A stretch of 14,066 bases of DNA from Bdellovibrio sp. (GTDB taxonomy: Bacteria; Bdellovibrionota; Bdellovibrionia; Bdellovibrionales; Bdellovibrionaceae), in assembly GCA_019104905.1 (NCBI GenBank), contig JAHRXB010000189.1, positions 1-14,066 on the forward strand, in the 5' to 3' direction. The notes below the pieces were generated by a model. It searched no databases. It saw nothing but the letters and a program-made list of their open reading frames with translations, and was not told where the DNA came from. Positions 13,678-14,066 of this stretch are shown here, piece by piece (the stretch's first letter is position 1; every line of letters begins with the position of its first letter). The translations under genes were made by a program, and so were the position numbers.

Positions 13678-14066
13678 ATGACCACATCTGACTCGACATT
13701 CAAAAAGAAGGAACTCGCCCTGATGGGCCTCTTAACACTCGTAGCGATGGCTTTGGTGACAGTGGTCGTGGTGCCTTCGTTGCGCAATAAGATCAAGGAA
13801 ACATTCCTCAGATCAGAGCGTGATGTGATCGCGAAAGTCAGCGGCAGCCTTACCCCAGAAGGACCTCGAGTCACTATCTTGAAAATCAAAAGTAAAGGCA
13901 ACCTCAGCCTCGAGGTTTACTCCGTAGATAATACGAACGAAATGCATCTTCTCAGTCGACTGCCACTTTTTGAAGCTCGTGATGGCTACTTCTTGGTGCA
14001 AGGAAATGCCACAAATTTGGCACTCACGGACGTGGATAAGGATGGGAACCTAGAGATCGTGGCCCC
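13678..14066 (+). CDS. membrane-anchored protein with a DxDxDG calcium-loop / FG-GAP-like motif (5' part)
   Basis: The frame is open from the ATG at 13678 to the window edge without a stop, so 129 complete codons are seen and the gene continues to the right. A short cytoplasmic N-terminus with lysines (FKKKE) is followed by one hydrophobic helix (about 13-33). The likely exported region then begins and includes a beta-rich stretch (RVTILKIKSKGNLSLEVYSV). At residues 118-123 the sequence reads D-V-D-K-D-G followed by NLEIVAP, the calcium-binding loop typical of FG-GAP/VCBS beta-propeller repeats; more repeats may lie beyond the edge. The start is supported by the N-in membrane signal, but the ribosome-binding site is weak (TTGAGC) and TTG at 13672 is an alternative. 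It diverges from lysC, separated by 90 bases. Confidence 0.75.
   Translation, partial: MTTSDSTFKKKELALMGLLTLVAMALVTVVVVPSLRNKIKETFLRSERDVIAKVSGSLTPEGPRVTILKIKSKGNLSLEVYSVDNTNEMHLLSRLPLFEARDGYFLVQGNATNLALTDVDKDGNLEIVA

Overview
The window looks like chromosomal core DNA from a free-swimming Gram-negative bacterium, most likely a Bdellovibrio-type predator (Bdellovibrionota). That placement is inferred from protein style and gene content, not from a search. Protein-coding genes fill almost all of it. I see no rRNA, tRNA, CRISPR array, insertion sequence or prophage, and no gene-free stretch longer than about 130 bases. Most genes are recognisable housekeeping or envelope genes, with a minority of small exported proteins I cannot name.

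Layout. Bases 1-408 are the 3' end of an unidentified, coiled-coil-like gene. After a 129-base gap with a structured leader comes a gene for an exported helical protein (538-1233), which ends at a bidirectional hairpin terminator. Converging on that terminator is the flagellar stator pair motA-motB (minus strand, 2801 to 1291). Divergent from motA is a tight plus-strand operon (2894-5691): a PAP2 lipid phosphatase, an NAD-dependent epimerase/dehydratase, a monofunctional GT51 peptidoglycan glycosyltransferase and a DUF523 protein, with 4-base start/stop overlaps at two of the three junctions. Two small exported proteins of unknown function follow (5802-6849).

From 6852 to 13587 everything is on the minus strand. 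In transcription order this is lysC with a nitroreductase (13587 to 11605), then dusB (11481 to 10468), then typA followed by an ABC-2 exporter ATPase and permease (10382 to 6852; typA and the ATPase gene share one base). The right edge holds the 5' end of a divergent membrane-anchored protein with a calcium-loop or FG-GAP-like motif, cut by the window boundary.

How the genes fit together. The motA/motB products form the torque-generating ion channel of the flagellum, and MotB anchors to peptidoglycan. The neighbouring divergent operon plausibly serves envelope assembly: lipid-carrier phosphate recycling, nucleotide-sugar or sterol-like substrate modification, and glycan polymerisation. typA and dusB belong to translation and RNA modification, and lysC is the entry step for lysine, threonine, methionine and diaminopimelate (hence peptidoglycan) synthesis. 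I found no convincing novel multi-gene system. The points most worth a second look are the structured 5' leader before 538, the coupled envelope operon, the orphan pair of exported proteins, and the hairpin and T-rich repeats between dusB and typA.
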